DNA from: Geomicrobium sp. JCM 19039
GTDB taxonomy: Bacteria; Bacillota; Bacilli; Bacillales; Marinococcaceae
Reading direction: 5' to 3'
NCBI RefSeq assembly: GCF_000698145.1
Contig: NZ_BAXB01000009.1
Coordinates: 1-51,807, forward strand
DNA length: 51,807 nt
A program made the translations under genes and the position numbers. Shown piece by piece: positions 10,409 to 19,106 of this stretch (within the stretch, counting starts at the first letter, position 1; each line of letters begins with the position of its first letter). The notes beneath the pieces are model-generated. The model was not told the DNA's origin, did no database searches, and saw nothing but the letters and a program-made list of their open reading frames with translations.

Positions 10409-11533
10409 ATGAGTATCGATCACATCCTTGAAAAAGCAACGGCTGGGGAACGATTGACAATGGAAGATGCGGTTAGGCTATATGAAGTTGATGAGAACAA
10501 CGAACAAGAAATGGAGAAGCTCGGAAAAGCTGCAGACACAATGATGAAAAAGTGGCATCCCGATCCGATTACGACGTTCGTCATCGGACGGAATGTAAAT
10601 TATACGAACTTTTGTGATACGTACTGTCGTTTTTGTGCGTTCTATCGCCCGCCAGGACATGAGGAAGGTTATGTTCTCTCCGACGAAGAAATCTTCAACA
10701 AAATCCAGGAAACCGTTGATGTAGGTGGAACGGAGATTCTTATGCAAGGTGGAACGAATCCTGATTTGCCGTTTACATACTACACAGACTTGCTAAGGAA
10801 CATTAAAAAACGCTTCCCGGACATTACGATGCACTCATTCTCACCTGCTGAGATTTATAAGATGATGGATGTTTCAGGCATGGAACTTGAAGAAGTGTTG
10901 CAAGCGTTGAAAGATGCAGGACTAGACTCATTGCCTGGTGGTGGTGCAGAGATTCTTACAGAAGAGAATCGCAAGGCTGTAAGCCGTCTGAAAATAGACT
11001 GGAAACAATGGATTGAATGTATGAAGACAGCTAAGAAAGTTGGAATGCATGGAACGGCTACAATGGTCATTGGTTTTGGTGAATCCAATGAAGAGCGTGC
11101 GTTACATTTACAACGTGTTAGAGATGCTCAAGACGAGACGAACTGTTTCCTTGCGTTTATCTCGTGGACATTCCAACCAGACAATACCCGTATGAAAGGG
11201 GAGAAAATCACCCCGAACGGTTATCTGAAAAACGTAGCCATTAGTCGACTGTTTCTAGATAATGTCCCGAACTTCCAATCTTCATGGGTAACGATGGGAC
11301 CAGAAACAGGAAAACGTTCGTTACATTTTGGTTGTAACGACTTCGGAAGTACAATGATCGAAGAAAACGTAGTATCTGCAGCAGGTACTACACACAAAGT
11401 AAACAATAACCGGGCGCTAGACATTATTCGTGAAGCAGGCAAAACACCTGCTGTACGTGACACGAAGTATAATACACGTCACGTGTTTGCTGAAGATGAA
11501 CGAGTATCCAGAGACTTTGAAATGCAAAACTAA
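10409..11533 (+). CDS. mqnC: Cyclic dehypoxanthinyl futalosine synthase (radical SAM)
   Basis: Radical SAM enzyme that cyclises dehypoxanthine futalosine in the alternative menaquinone pathway. The 4Fe-4S-binding CxxxCxxC is at Cys69, Cys73 and Cys76 (NFCDTYCRFCAFY). GGTEILMQGGTNPDLP, DSLPGGGAEIL and the C-terminal GCNDFGSTMIEENVVSAAG are hallmarks of the MqnC/MqnE/CofH group. The length, 374 residues, and the best fit to MqnC are recalled from the family. ATG 10409 follows TTAGGAGGAG. The gene is absent from this position in B. subtilis, which makes menaquinone by the Men route. MqnE is the main alternative assignment. Confidence 0.88.
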   Translation: MSIDHILEKATAGERLTMEDAVRLYEVDENNEQEMEKLGKAADTMMKKWHPDPITTFVIGRNVNYTNFCDTYCRFCAFYRPPGHEEGYVLSDEEIFNKIQETVDVGGTEILMQGGTNPDLPFTYYTDLLRNIKKRFPDITMHSFSPAEIYKMMDVSGMELEEVLQALKDAGLDSLPGGGAEILTEENRKAVSRLKIDWKQWIECMKTAKKVGMHGTATMVIGFGESNEERALHLQRVRDAQDETNCFLAFISWTFQPDNTRMKGEKITPNGYLKNVAISRLFLDNVPNFQSSWVTMGPETGKRSLHFGCNDFGSTMIEENVVSAAGTTHKVNNNRALDIIREAGKTPAVRDTKYNTRHVFAEDERVSRDFEMQN

Positions 11534-11544
11534 ACCGATGGTTG

Positions 11545-11573
11545 AGAAGAAGTCCTAGCGACTTCTTCTTTTT
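11545..11573 (+). terminator. Terminator after mqnC
   Basis: AGAAGAAGTC (11545-11554) pairs with GACTTCTTCT (11560-11569) around a CTAGC loop and is followed by a T-run. Confidence 0.85.
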
Positions 11574-11686
11574 ATGTCTATTTTTTTGGCATGTTTGTCT
11601 TCCTAAGCCATATGATGAATCAGAGTGAAGCGCTGAACGGTACGCGTACTGTAATAATTGACGTATGGCACAGAGGGGGCTTGGGT

Positions 11687-12532
11687 GTGCATTCCATTGA
11701 ATTTAATGATGGCATTAATAGTGTGAGTGTTTATGAAAGACTAAAAGGAAGCATTCGAGAAATCGCCGCGGATTTCTCAGTCGAGCAGCATGAAGGACAA
11801 TTGCGTGTTCAACATTCTGGAACGAGTGATGAATGGTTTCAGTCGATTATTCCGTATATAGCTGCAATTCTAACCGATGAGATTGTGGAGCATTATGAGT
11901 GCAAATTCATGATCCAAAAATTCAAAAAGAGTCATGCATTGAAAGACCGTACTGAACAAGAACAAGTAATGGAATTGATGAAAGCCATACTATCAGGTGA
12001 AAGAACAGAGATCCCCATTGGAAAGCGAGTGAATCAACGTGTTGATGCGCTCTATTATTGTGTATATCAGCACCTTCAACAGTATGCCGTATTTCAATGG
12101 AACCCCTTCTTAAACTTTTGCATTGGAAGTTATATTCATTATTTGGATGATTTAACAGCAGCCGTTTTGGAAGAGTACACACTTGAACAAGAATATCAGA
12201 CGATTGTAGAACAGCTTCGGTCTTATGTAGAAAGTTCAGAACCACAATGTACCGAGGTTCATCTATGGTATCCGAATCAAACGGAATTTCGCTTTTGTGA
12301 TCAATCTGGAGTAGAGTGGGGACTTGCCAGAAGAACACACCATACAGAAGGCAACCTTGTCTTTGAAGAGGGACTGCTTCCGAAAGAGCGCATTATAAGT
12401 CCAATCGCTAGTCTCGCTCCAAAACGACTTTATGTTTACACAGACCGAGATGACGGTGTGATTTTGACACTTCGTAACATCTTTCAAGAGAGAATTAACC
12501 TCCGCGCCTTTGAGCAGTGGGAGTTCGTTTGA
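11687..12532 (+). CDS. ytxC: Sporulation-associated protein YtxC
   Basis: Matches the YtxC family (putative sporulation protein) by position between dnaI and thrS and by length. From GTG 11687 the product is 281 residues, the length I recall for B. subtilis YtxC. I chose GTG 11687 because GAGGGGG lies 7 bases upstream; an open frame back to 11591 has no ribosome site. The protein has no transmembrane segment and is mostly helical, with acidic and aromatic patches (YIHYLDDLTAAVLEEYTLEQEYQ). Its biochemical role is not known. Confidence 0.8.
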   Translation: MHSIEFNDGINSVSVYERLKGSIREIAADFSVEQHEGQLRVQHSGTSDEWFQSIIPYIAAILTDEIVEHYECKFMIQKFKKSHALKDRTEQEQVMELMKAILSGERTEIPIGKRVNQRVDALYYCVYQHLQQYAVFQWNPFLNFCIGSYIHYLDDLTAAVLEEYTLEQEYQTIVEQLRSYVESSEPQCTEVHLWYPNQTEFRFCDQSGVEWGLARRTHHTEGNLVFEEGLLPKERIISPIASLAPKRLYVYTDRDDGVILTLRNIFQERINLRAFEQWEFV

Positions 12533-12820
12533 GAAAATTGCTACAAAAACAAACGGTGGACATGATGGTCGCTTAGTGAGCCGCAAAAACATGCCATAGC
12601 TCGATACTCGATCGCAACTCGCGTCGGGTTTTTTTTGTGAAGAAAATTTATGTTTCGTAAATAGTTAAAATAATATAAATTGACACTCATTTTTGTCTCA
12701 TGTAAGCTAAGTACAACTCGCACTGTTGGAAGGGAGGACATGCTTATATTGTAAGCGGTTTCTTGAGTGTAGTAAAGTGGAATTTATTTAACATTTTTTG
12801 TGAAAGAGGGGAATGATTCG
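12533..12820 (+). promoter_or_regulatory. Upstream control region of the symporter operon
   Basis: This gap separates ytxC from the symporter operon. It contains TTGACA at 12680-12685 with a poor -10 17 bases on, the cre-like site at 12750-12763, and a T-run at about 12630 after a weak hairpin (possible ytxC terminator). No gene was seen. Confidence 0.45.
12750..12763. promoter_or_regulatory. cre-like CcpA operator
   Basis: TGTAAGCGGTTTCT matches the CcpA consensus TGWAANCGNTNWCA at 13 of 14 positions. It lies 71 bases upstream of the first operon gene, suggesting carbon catabolite control of the sodium/solute symporter. Confidence 0.6.
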
Positions 12821-13000
12821 ATGCTCCTTGTTCTTTTTTGGGGAATTGTCATCGCTAGTATATTTCTGACGGTACGACGGAAGCAGCCGATCTATTTAGG
12901 TGTGCCCATCGCTGCAATTGGTCTCTACCTTTTCGTTTCCATCATCCAAGTACCGCTTTCATTCCGTGAAACAATCACCTTTATCTTTGGTTTACGGTAA
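12821..13000 (+). CDS. Small two-helix membrane protein of the symporter operon
   Basis: A 59-residue, very hydrophobic protein with two predicted membrane helices (VLFWGIVIASIFLTV and VPIAAIGLYLFVSIIQV) separated by a basic loop RRKQP. ATG 12821 has AGAGGGGA 8 bases upstream; a GTG at 12800 would overlap that site. It lies 19 bases before the symporter small subunit and is almost certainly co-transcribed with it. I do not recognise a named family. It may be an extra accessory subunit. Confidence 0.7.
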   Translation: MLLVLFWGIVIASIFLTVRRKQPIYLGVPIAAIGLYLFVSIIQVPLSFRETITFIFGLR

Positions 13001-13019
13001 TCAATGAGGAGGATTTCAG

Positions 13020-13328
13020 ATGATCAAAGTATCAAATAAAGACGCAGAAAATTATTACAAAATTCGTATAGTTATGATTGTTTCCTTTCTTGTAATTGCG
13101 TTTACAGTTTCATTTGGTGTAGCTCTTTTTGCAGAATTCTTCTCGCAATTTTCCTTCATGGGGATGCCTCTTCACTATTATATGGGCGCTCAAGGTTCTG
13201 TACTCGTGTTTATCGTATTGCTTATCTTAAATGCTGTACTGAATGACCGATTAGATGCGAAGTATGGTGTTGATGATTCAGAGAATGAAAGAATTGTTGC
13301 TTCAAGCGGGAGAACACTAGACGAATAA
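13020..13328 (+). CDS. Sodium/solute symporter small subunit (DUF4212 type)
   Basis: A 102-residue protein with two membrane helices. The pattern YYKIRIVMIVSFLVIAF...GMPLHYYMGAQGSVLVFIVLLILNAVLNDRLDAKYGV resembles the DUF4212/TIGR03647 small subunit that always precedes a VC_2705-type sodium:solute symporter. It has AGGAGGA 6-8 bases before ATG 13020. The large subunit begins 29 bases downstream. It probably stabilises or regulates the large subunit in the membrane. Confidence 0.88.
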   Translation: MIKVSNKDAENYYKIRIVMIVSFLVIAFTVSFGVALFAEFFSQFSFMGMPLHYYMGAQGSVLVFIVLLILNAVLNDRLDAKYGVDDSENERIVASSGRTLDE

Positions 13329-13357
13329 AGTGATGTGAACGTCGGGAGGAGGATTAT

Positions 13358-15025
13358 GTGGATACGCAAACACTAGTTTCTGTCGGAATGATCTTAGCTA
13401 CCTTTGCTCTATATATTGTAATTGCGATTTATACACGCTCGAAAGAAACGTCTGAGTTTTATGTAGCATCAAGAGGAATTCCTCCGTTTTGGAACGGGAT
13501 GGCGATTGGTGCAGACTGGATGAGTGCCGCTTCGTTTATAGGTATGGCAGGTACGGTTATGATTCTTGGATACGATGGTCTTCCATATATCATGGGTTGG
13601 ACAGGCGGGTACTTGTTCTTAACCTTTTTACTCGCACCCCAACTACGTAAATACGGGCGTTTTACAGTGCCAGAGTTTATTGGAGACCGGTTTCGAAGCG
13701 ATACTGCGAGGGTAATTGGTGCTGTAGCTACGTGTATTATTAGTTTTACTTACTTAATTGGACAGTTGTCCGGTTCAGGGGTCGTAATTGGACGTTTGTT
13801 TGCAATTCCTACTTGGGCTGGTGTATTACTTGGAGTGGGAATAATTGCCATTTATGCGACGCTCGGTGGGATGAAAGGGATCACGTGGACACAAGTTGCC
13901 CAATATCTCATTTTAATTATTGCTTACGTCATTCCAATTATTTTTATGTCACTGCAAGTGACGGGCAACCCACTTCCTTGGTTGACGTACGGAAATGTTA
14001 TTGATGAGATTGGAGCAATAGACCGTGAATTAGGGCTCACTGAATATTTTGCTCCATTCTCAGAAAGTACACAAAGTCAATTTATTGCTCTCATGTTTAC
14101 GCTAATGCTAGGTACAGCAGCTCTTCCCCATGTTATTGTGCGCTTTTACACAGTAACTACAATGAAGGCAGCAAGATGGAGCGGTGCTTGGGCACTGATT
14201 TTCATTGGGGTGTTATATTTATCAGCACCTGCATACGCCGCATTTTCGCGCTTTATTCTGATGACACAAGTTGCCGGTCAACCGATGGATCAATTGCCGG
14301 CCTGGGTGGATCGTTGGGTCGATACAGGTTTATTGTCCGTAGCTGACACAGATGGTGATGGAATTCTAAGTTGGCAAGAGATTACCGTCTCTCAGGATAT
14401 GGTCGTTATGGCCACCCCAGAAATTGCAAATCTTGGCCTTTTTGTTATCGGTTTGGTTGCTGCCGGAGCGATGGCAGCCGCTTTATCTACTGCAGGGGGA
14501 CTGTTAATTACGATCAGTTCATCCATTGCTCATGATGTATACTTCCGCTTATTGCGTCCAGATGCTAGTGACAAAAAGCGGTTAAAGGCCGGTCGTATTG
14601 CGATCTTTTTAGCAACGATTGCTGCTGGGTTGTTGGCGCTTGACCCGCCAGGGGTCATTACGCAAATTGTCGCTTGGGCATTCGCCATTGCTGGCGGTAC
14701 GTTCTTCCCTGTCCTTTTCTTAGGGGTGTGGTGGAAGCGCATGAACAAGCAAGGGGCGATTGCCGGGATGTTAATTGGTCTGAGCACAACGCTCGGGTAC
14801 ATCTTTATGGCAATGAACGGATTCACGTTGTTCGGTGTCGGTGATACTGGGGCTGGGATCTTTAGTGTACCGATTAACTTGATCACGTGTATCGTCGTTT
14901 CCTTAATGACAAAAGCACCTTCACAAGAGATACAAGAAGAAGTCATTAACCTTCGATACCCCGAACAAATGACGTATAAAGATGGAGAGATTTGGCTCGA
15001 TAAAGAAGACAACGTGCAGAAATAA
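13358..15025 (+). CDS. Sodium:solute symporter large subunit (SSS family, VC_2705 subfamily)
   Basis: A 555-residue SSS-family transporter with about 13 membrane helices, probably taking up an organic acid such as acetate or another carboxylate with Na+. Seen motifs include SRGIPPFWNGMAIGADWMSAASFIGMAG near the N terminus, GGMKGITWTQVAQY, and ALSTAGGLLITISSSIAHDVY. A canonical 12-residue EF-hand loop lies at residues 330-341 (D330, D332, D334, G335, E341), between two helices. GTG 13358 follows GGAGGAGG. I cannot fix the substrate from sequence. Confidence 0.88.
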   Translation: MDTQTLVSVGMILATFALYIVIAIYTRSKETSEFYVASRGIPPFWNGMAIGADWMSAASFIGMAGTVMILGYDGLPYIMGWTGGYLFLTFLLAPQLRKYGRFTVPEFIGDRFRSDTARVIGAVATCIISFTYLIGQLSGSGVVIGRLFAIPTWAGVLLGVGIIAIYATLGGMKGITWTQVAQYLILIIAYVIPIIFMSLQVTGNPLPWLTYGNVIDEIGAIDRELGLTEYFAPFSESTQSQFIALMFTLMLGTAALPHVIVRFYTVTTMKAARWSGAWALIFIGVLYLSAPAYAAFSRFILMTQVAGQPMDQLPAWVDRWVDTGLLSVADTDGDGILSWQEITVSQDMVVMATPEIANLGLFVIGLVAAGAMAAALSTAGGLLITISSSIAHDVYFRLLRPDASDKKRLKAGRIAIFLATIAAGLLALDPPGVITQIVAWAFAIAGGTFFPVLFLGVWWKRMNKQGAIAGMLIGLSTTLGYIFMAMNGFTLFGVGDTGAGIFSVPINLITCIVVSLMTKAPSQEIQEEVINLRYPEQMTYKDGEIWLDKEDNVQK

Positions 15026-15036
15026 AGATTGCTGAG

Positions 15037-15066
15037 ACGCAGAGCTAACATTAGCTCTGCGTTTTG
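15037..15066 (+). terminator. Terminator of the symporter operon
   Basis: ACGCAGAGCT (15037-15046) pairs with AGCTCTGCGT (15052-15061) and is followed by TTTTG. Confidence 0.85.
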
Positions 15067-15148
15067 TTCATTGTTTCCCGGGAAATAATGCGGGTAGGTT
15101 TTTCGTCCAACAATGAAGGGTACTGCACTCATAAAGGAGTTGTTTTTT

Positions 15149-15304
15149 GTGTATATTTTATTCATTGTTGGAATCATCGCCTTAAACTTTATAGCGCTTT
15201 ACTATGTGATTAGATGGGCAGTCGAGCACGGCATTAATGCTTCAAAACTCGTTAATAAAAATGACGACACTTTTGAGGAACCATTTGACAGTGACAAATT
15301 TTAG
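15149..15304 (+). CDS. 51-residue single-helix membrane protein, unknown
   Basis: GTG 15149 has AAAGGAG 9 bases upstream. The product starts with a 20-residue hydrophobic helix (ILFIVGIIALNFIALYYVI) followed by a short polar, acidic tail ending FEEPFDSDKF. No signal-peptidase site or pheromone-like tail is obvious. It stands between the symporter terminator and the AimR-like gene and may have its own transcript. The function is unknown. Confidence 0.6.
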   Translation: MYILFIVGIIALNFIALYYVIRWAVEHGINASKLVNKNDDTFEEPFDSDKF

Positions 15305-15363
15305 GGGATTTTGTAGAAATGATAGTAGTTCTGTCGGATTGTGTTGGCATTGAAGGAAACCAC

Positions 15364-15392
15364 TTGCCGTTTCACGTCGAACTGAATACACT
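15364..15392 (+). promoter_or_regulatory. Sigma-A type promoter for the AimR-like gene
   Basis: TTGCCG (15364-15369), a 17-bp spacer and TACACT (15387-15392) lie 60 bases before the start codon. It is a fair vegetative promoter match. Confidence 0.5.
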
Positions 15393-15451
15393 AATGAGTA
15401 TAGGCTGATTGAATTGGTGCGTCGTATGTAATTATGGAAGGTGGAGTGGGA

Positions 15452-16600
15452 ATGGGTAAGCTGAAAGAAGCATTGCGAGAAGCGATGGATAAAGATCGCA
15501 CGTTGGCACAATCGTTAGCGAAGGTGGCAGGGTATTCCAATCCAACACCTATCTATAAATTTGTTAATCATCCCGCGCGCGAGTTTCAATCTTTTGCCAC
15601 CTTGTTGAAAGTGACGGAGGCCGCATTCCCAAATCGCATTGTTGAACTTATGGAAACGTACATACCTTCCCTAGACGTAAACGGCAAAAATGCCCGCTAT
15701 GCGTTAGAATATACGTCTATTGAAATGCAACACCTTCACGACCAGCATATAGAACGCATGTTGGACGCTTCAAATGCGGAGAGTGTCATCTATGCGCAAT
15801 ACTACAAGATTATGCAACAGATGAAAGTGCAGCTTTCTCCTGATGAAGATATGATTAAGAATATCTCCAAACTTCCAGCACCAACAGACGAAACGTACAC
15901 ACTTAAATACATTTCTATGGCTTATCTTTTTGCGCATGAAGGGGAACATTCATTGTTTACGTTATGCTCTAAACTCGCTTATAAGAGCATTGCCTTTTTG
16001 ACAGAAGAATACATGGCGGAGAGCTATAAAATGCGGATACACGTGTTGTTAGGAGTGTCTTATACTCAACTTAATCAGCTTGAGAAAGCTAGGCATTACT
16101 TGAGGCAATTATATGACATTCATCGACCGGCGCTACAATCTTGGTTTTCGTTACATATGGGACGCTCTTATTTGTTCTCTGATTTACAAAAAGCAGAGAA
16201 TTATTTTACGAAAGGAATGAATAACCCCTATTCTTTAGAACGTTTCGTTAGCTTAAATAAGCAAAGTGCAAACTTATTGTATTCGTATTGGGGTGTGAAC
16301 AAACATTATCCACTCGATGAGTCATTGCCAGTAAATCAGCTATCACAGATCATTTATTTAATTAGTCAAAAAAAACACAATGAATCTGTTCAGAAAATTA
16401 AATTATTAGACACCGACGCTTTATCTGAGTGGGACCGCGCAACGTTGTTCTATTTTCAATATAGAATGACAGAAGATGATAGCTTCCTATATCAATCAAT
16501 TGCTGAATGTAAGCGTTGCAATGAATGGTATTTTAGGAGCGTATGTATGAAGGAATTGAGCCATTTAAATCCTCACTTGCGAGAGGCGTTAGAAGTGTAG
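15452..16600 (+). CDS. AimR-like peptide-receptor transcriptional regulator, outside a prophage
   Basis: A 382-residue protein resembling AimR, the arbitrium pheromone receptor of SPbeta-type phages (386 residues). The conserved N-terminal pattern VAGYSNPTPIYKFVNH, then FQSF, ELMETYIPSLDV and ARYALEY match my recollection of AimR, with a helix-turn-helix-like N terminus followed by TPR-like helical repeats (MRIHVLLGVSYTQLNQLEKARHYL; SLHMGRSYLFSDLQKAENYF). ATG 15452 is 5 bases after AAGGTGGAG. No aimP-like signal peptide gene lies downstream: the thrS promoter begins 2 bases after the stop. No phage genes flank it. Its target and ligand are unknown. A more distant Rap/PlcR-like (RRNPP) regulator is the alternative. 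Confidence 0.78.
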   Translation: MGKLKEALREAMDKDRTLAQSLAKVAGYSNPTPIYKFVNHPAREFQSFATLLKVTEAAFPNRIVELMETYIPSLDVNGKNARYALEYTSIEMQHLHDQHIERMLDASNAESVIYAQYYKIMQQMKVQLSPDEDMIKNISKLPAPTDETYTLKYISMAYLFAHEGEHSLFTLCSKLAYKSIAFLTEEYMAESYKMRIHVLLGVSYTQLNQLEKARHYLRQLYDIHRPALQSWFSLHMGRSYLFSDLQKAENYFTKGMNNPYSLERFVSLNKQSANLLYSYWGVNKHYPLDESLPVNQLSQIIYLISQKKHNESVQKIKLLDTDALSEWDRATLFYFQYRMTEDDSFLYQSIAECKRCNEWYFRSVCMKELSHLNPHLREALEV

Positions 16601-16601
16601 G

Positions 16602-16630
16602 TTGCAAACTCATCACATTCACTATATAAT
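16602..16630 (+). promoter_or_regulatory. Sigma-A promoter of thrS
   Basis: TTGCAA (16602-16607), a 17-bp spacer and TATAAT (16625-16630) lie just after the previous stop codon, and the T-box leader starts downstream. Confidence 0.7.
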
Positions 16631-16639
16631 ATCGGTACA

Positions 16640-16885
16640 ATGAAATGGCACGGAAGAGGACACGGCTCAAGATACAGATTTCAGAGAGAAAAGCCATCGG
16701 CTGAAAGCTTTTCATCCAAGGTCTTGATGCTCACCCCCTCGGAGCTGCAGCGAAGAACAGTGTAATGAGTATTTGCTGCCGTACCCCGGGCGTTAACCGG
16801 TCTCAAGCGTATCAATTAATTTGTTGATGCATGAGGGTGGAACCGCGGGTATAGCTCGTCCCTTTTTTAGGGACGAGCTTTTTCG
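16640..16885 (+). ncRNA. T-box riboswitch, threonyl-tRNA responsive
   Basis: Leader RNA that senses uncharged tRNA-Thr and controls thrS by antitermination. The conserved T-box AGGGTGGAACCGCGG is at 16834-16848, followed by the terminator stem AGCTCGTCCC/GGGACGAGCT (16853-16879) and a T-run. A plausible ACC specifier codon (Thr) lies at 16733-16735, in the internal loop next to the TCAAGA/TCTTGA helix. The specifier choice is inferred from the downstream gene. Confidence 0.9.
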
Positions 16886-16910
16886 TGTTTACATTAAAGG
16901 AGATGAAAAG

Positions 16911-18840
16911 ATGGCAGAATCAATTCAATTAACATTTCCAGATGGTGCTGTGAAGTCATTTGATGTGGGCACATCGTTGGAAGAAGTTGCAAGTTCAATT
17001 AGCTCGGGTCTAAAAAACAGGCAGTCGCTGGGAAATGGAATGACCAGTTGGTCGATCTGCGTACGCCAATTGAAAGTGATGGCCGGATCGCAATTTATAC
17101 GTATAAAGATCCAGAAGGTCTTGACGTGTTGCGTCATAGTAGCGCCCACGCTTTGGCACAGGCAGTCAAGCGTTTGTACCCCGATGCGAAATTCGGTGTC
17201 GGTCCAGTCATTGAAGGTGGCTTTTATTATGACGTTGATACTTCGCATACAATTACACCGGAAGACTTGCTAAAATCGAAAAAGAAATGAACAAGATTAT
17301 GGATGAGAATCATGAGATCGTTCGAAAAGTCGTTTCTCGAGAAGAAGCGAAGCAATATTTTCAGAACATCGGTGATGATTTGAAGTTGGAACTCATTGAT
17401 GCGATTCCAGAAGGCGAAACCGTGTCGTTATACGAACAAGGCGAGTTCACAGACTTGTGCCGTGGGGTACATGTGCCATCTACGAGCAAACTAAAGAAAA
17501 TAAAGCTAATGAACATTTCAGGTGCGTATTGGCGTGGCGACAGCAACAACCAAATGCTGCAACGAATTTACGGAACAGCCTTCCCGAAACAAGCAGAACT
17601 AGACGAGCATTTGCGTTTATTAGAAGAAGCGAAAGAACGGGATCATCGAAAACTCGGCAAAGAGTTGGAGATCTTCACCGTGAACCAAAAAGTGGGTCAA
17701 GGGTTGCCGCTTTGGCTTCCTAAAGGCGCCACCATTCGTAGAACAATCGAGCGTTATATCGTTGATCTTGAAGAGAGACTTGGCTACGACCATGTGTATA
17801 CACCGGTTTTAGGTAGTGTAGATTTGTACAAAACGTCAGGGCATTGGGATCATTATCATGAGGACATGTTCCCGCCGATGGAAATGGACAATGAAGACCT
17901 CGTCCTTCGTCCGATGAACTGCCCACACCATATGATGGTCTACAAAAACAGTCTGCATAGCTATCGCGAACTACCAATCCGCATTGCAGAACTCGGAACA
18001 ATGCACCGTCACGAAATGTCAGGGGCATTAGCAGGATTGCAACGTGTTCGTGGGATGACGTTGAACGATGCTCATATTTTTTGTCGTCCAGATCAAATGA
18101 AAGAAGAGTTTTTGCGCGTCGTTGACCTCATTAAAAACGTGTACACTGATTTTGGCATAAACGATTATTATTTCCGCTTATCGTACCGTGACCCAGAAGA
18201 TAAAGAGAAATATGTGGATAACGATCAGATGTGGGACAAAGCACAAGCTCTTCTAAAAGAAGCAATGGATGAAACAGGTGCAGAGTATGTAGAAGCTGAA
18301 GGAGAAGCGGCTTTTTACGGTCCTAAACTAGATGTGCAAGTGAAAACGGCTCTTGGGAAAGACGAGACGCTTTCTACAGTTCAGCTAGATTTCCATCTAC
18401 CAAATCAAATGGATTTGACGTACATTGGTGAAGACGGGAAAGAACACCGTCCAGTCGTCATTCACCGTGGGGTTGTCTCAACGATGGAACGCTTTGTTGC
18501 TTTCCTCATTGAGGAGTACAAAGGCGCTTTACCGACGTGGTTATCCCCAGTACAAGTTCAGCTCATTCCGGTTTCTTTGGAAGTGCACAAAACGTACACA
18601 GAAAAAGTGAAAGAAGCATTACAAAAAGCGGGAGTACGTGTCGAAGTCGATGTACGTGAAGAGAAACTTGGCTATAAGATTCGCGAAGCCCAAACGAAGA
18701 AGATCCCGTACACACTCGTTCTAGGAGATAAAGAACAAGATGCGTTGGAAGTGAACATTCGCAAATACGGGGAAACGGACACCGAGTCGCAACCTCTTGA
18801 TGAATTTGTTGAACAAATAAAAGCAGAAGCTCGTAAGTAG
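16911..18840 (+). CDS. thrS: Threonyl-tRNA synthetase (two frameshifts)
   Basis: Class II synthetase charging tRNA-Thr. The order is TGS domain ([15 protein letters not shown]), editing domain ([39 protein letters not shown]), catalytic core with the zinc-binding MNCPHHM and motif 2 [21 protein letters not shown], and the anticodon-binding domain ([14 protein letters not shown]). ATG 16911 follows AAAGGAGATG. Frames break near 17014 (poly-A run) and near 17268. With two bases restored the length is 643 residues, equal to that recalled for B. subtilis ThrS. Expression is set by the T-box leader. Confidence 0.96.
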
Positions 18841-18904
18841 CATGCTGTAGGAAATGGGTGTAGGGCGTTGACAATAGCCCAACCATCCTGTATAGTTATG
18901 AAGT

Positions 18905-19037
18905 ATTGAACATGTTGCACTCAAGCAGAAGCGCCCGCTTCTCACCTGCAAAGCGTCGAAGTATTCGGCAGTTACCAGGTATGCAATCGAACGTGATGGC
19001 AGTAGCGGGCGCCGTATGTTTACGGCCCCGCTTTTTT
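18905..19037 (+). ncRNA. L20-type ribosomal leader with terminator/antiterminator
   Basis: The leader of infC-rpmI-rplT, where B. subtilis carries the L20-binding attenuator. GCGCCCGCT (18931-18939) is perfectly complementary to AGCGGGCGC (19004-19012). The latter is also the 5' arm of the terminator AGCGGGCGCCGTA/TACGGCCCCGCT (19004-19032), followed by TTTTTT. The two pairings exclude each other, which is the expected antitermination switch under L20 feedback. The outer boundaries are approximate. Confidence 0.75.
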
Positions 19038-19106
19038 GTGTGCAAAACTGTTTTTGTGAGCATGTTTAGATTCATATCGCTTTAAATTTGACGGAGGTGG
19101 CTCACG

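Noticed and set aside
15149..15304. 51-residue membrane peptide as the signal peptide partner of the AimR-like protein
   Set aside because: It lies upstream, not downstream, and has no signal-peptidase site or AimP-like C-terminal hexapeptide, so the link is unsupported.
16640..16764. 41-codon frame starting MKWHGRGHGS after the thrS promoter, considered as an aimP candidate
   Set aside because: It lies inside the thrS T-box leader, has no ribosome site and lacks a signal peptide.
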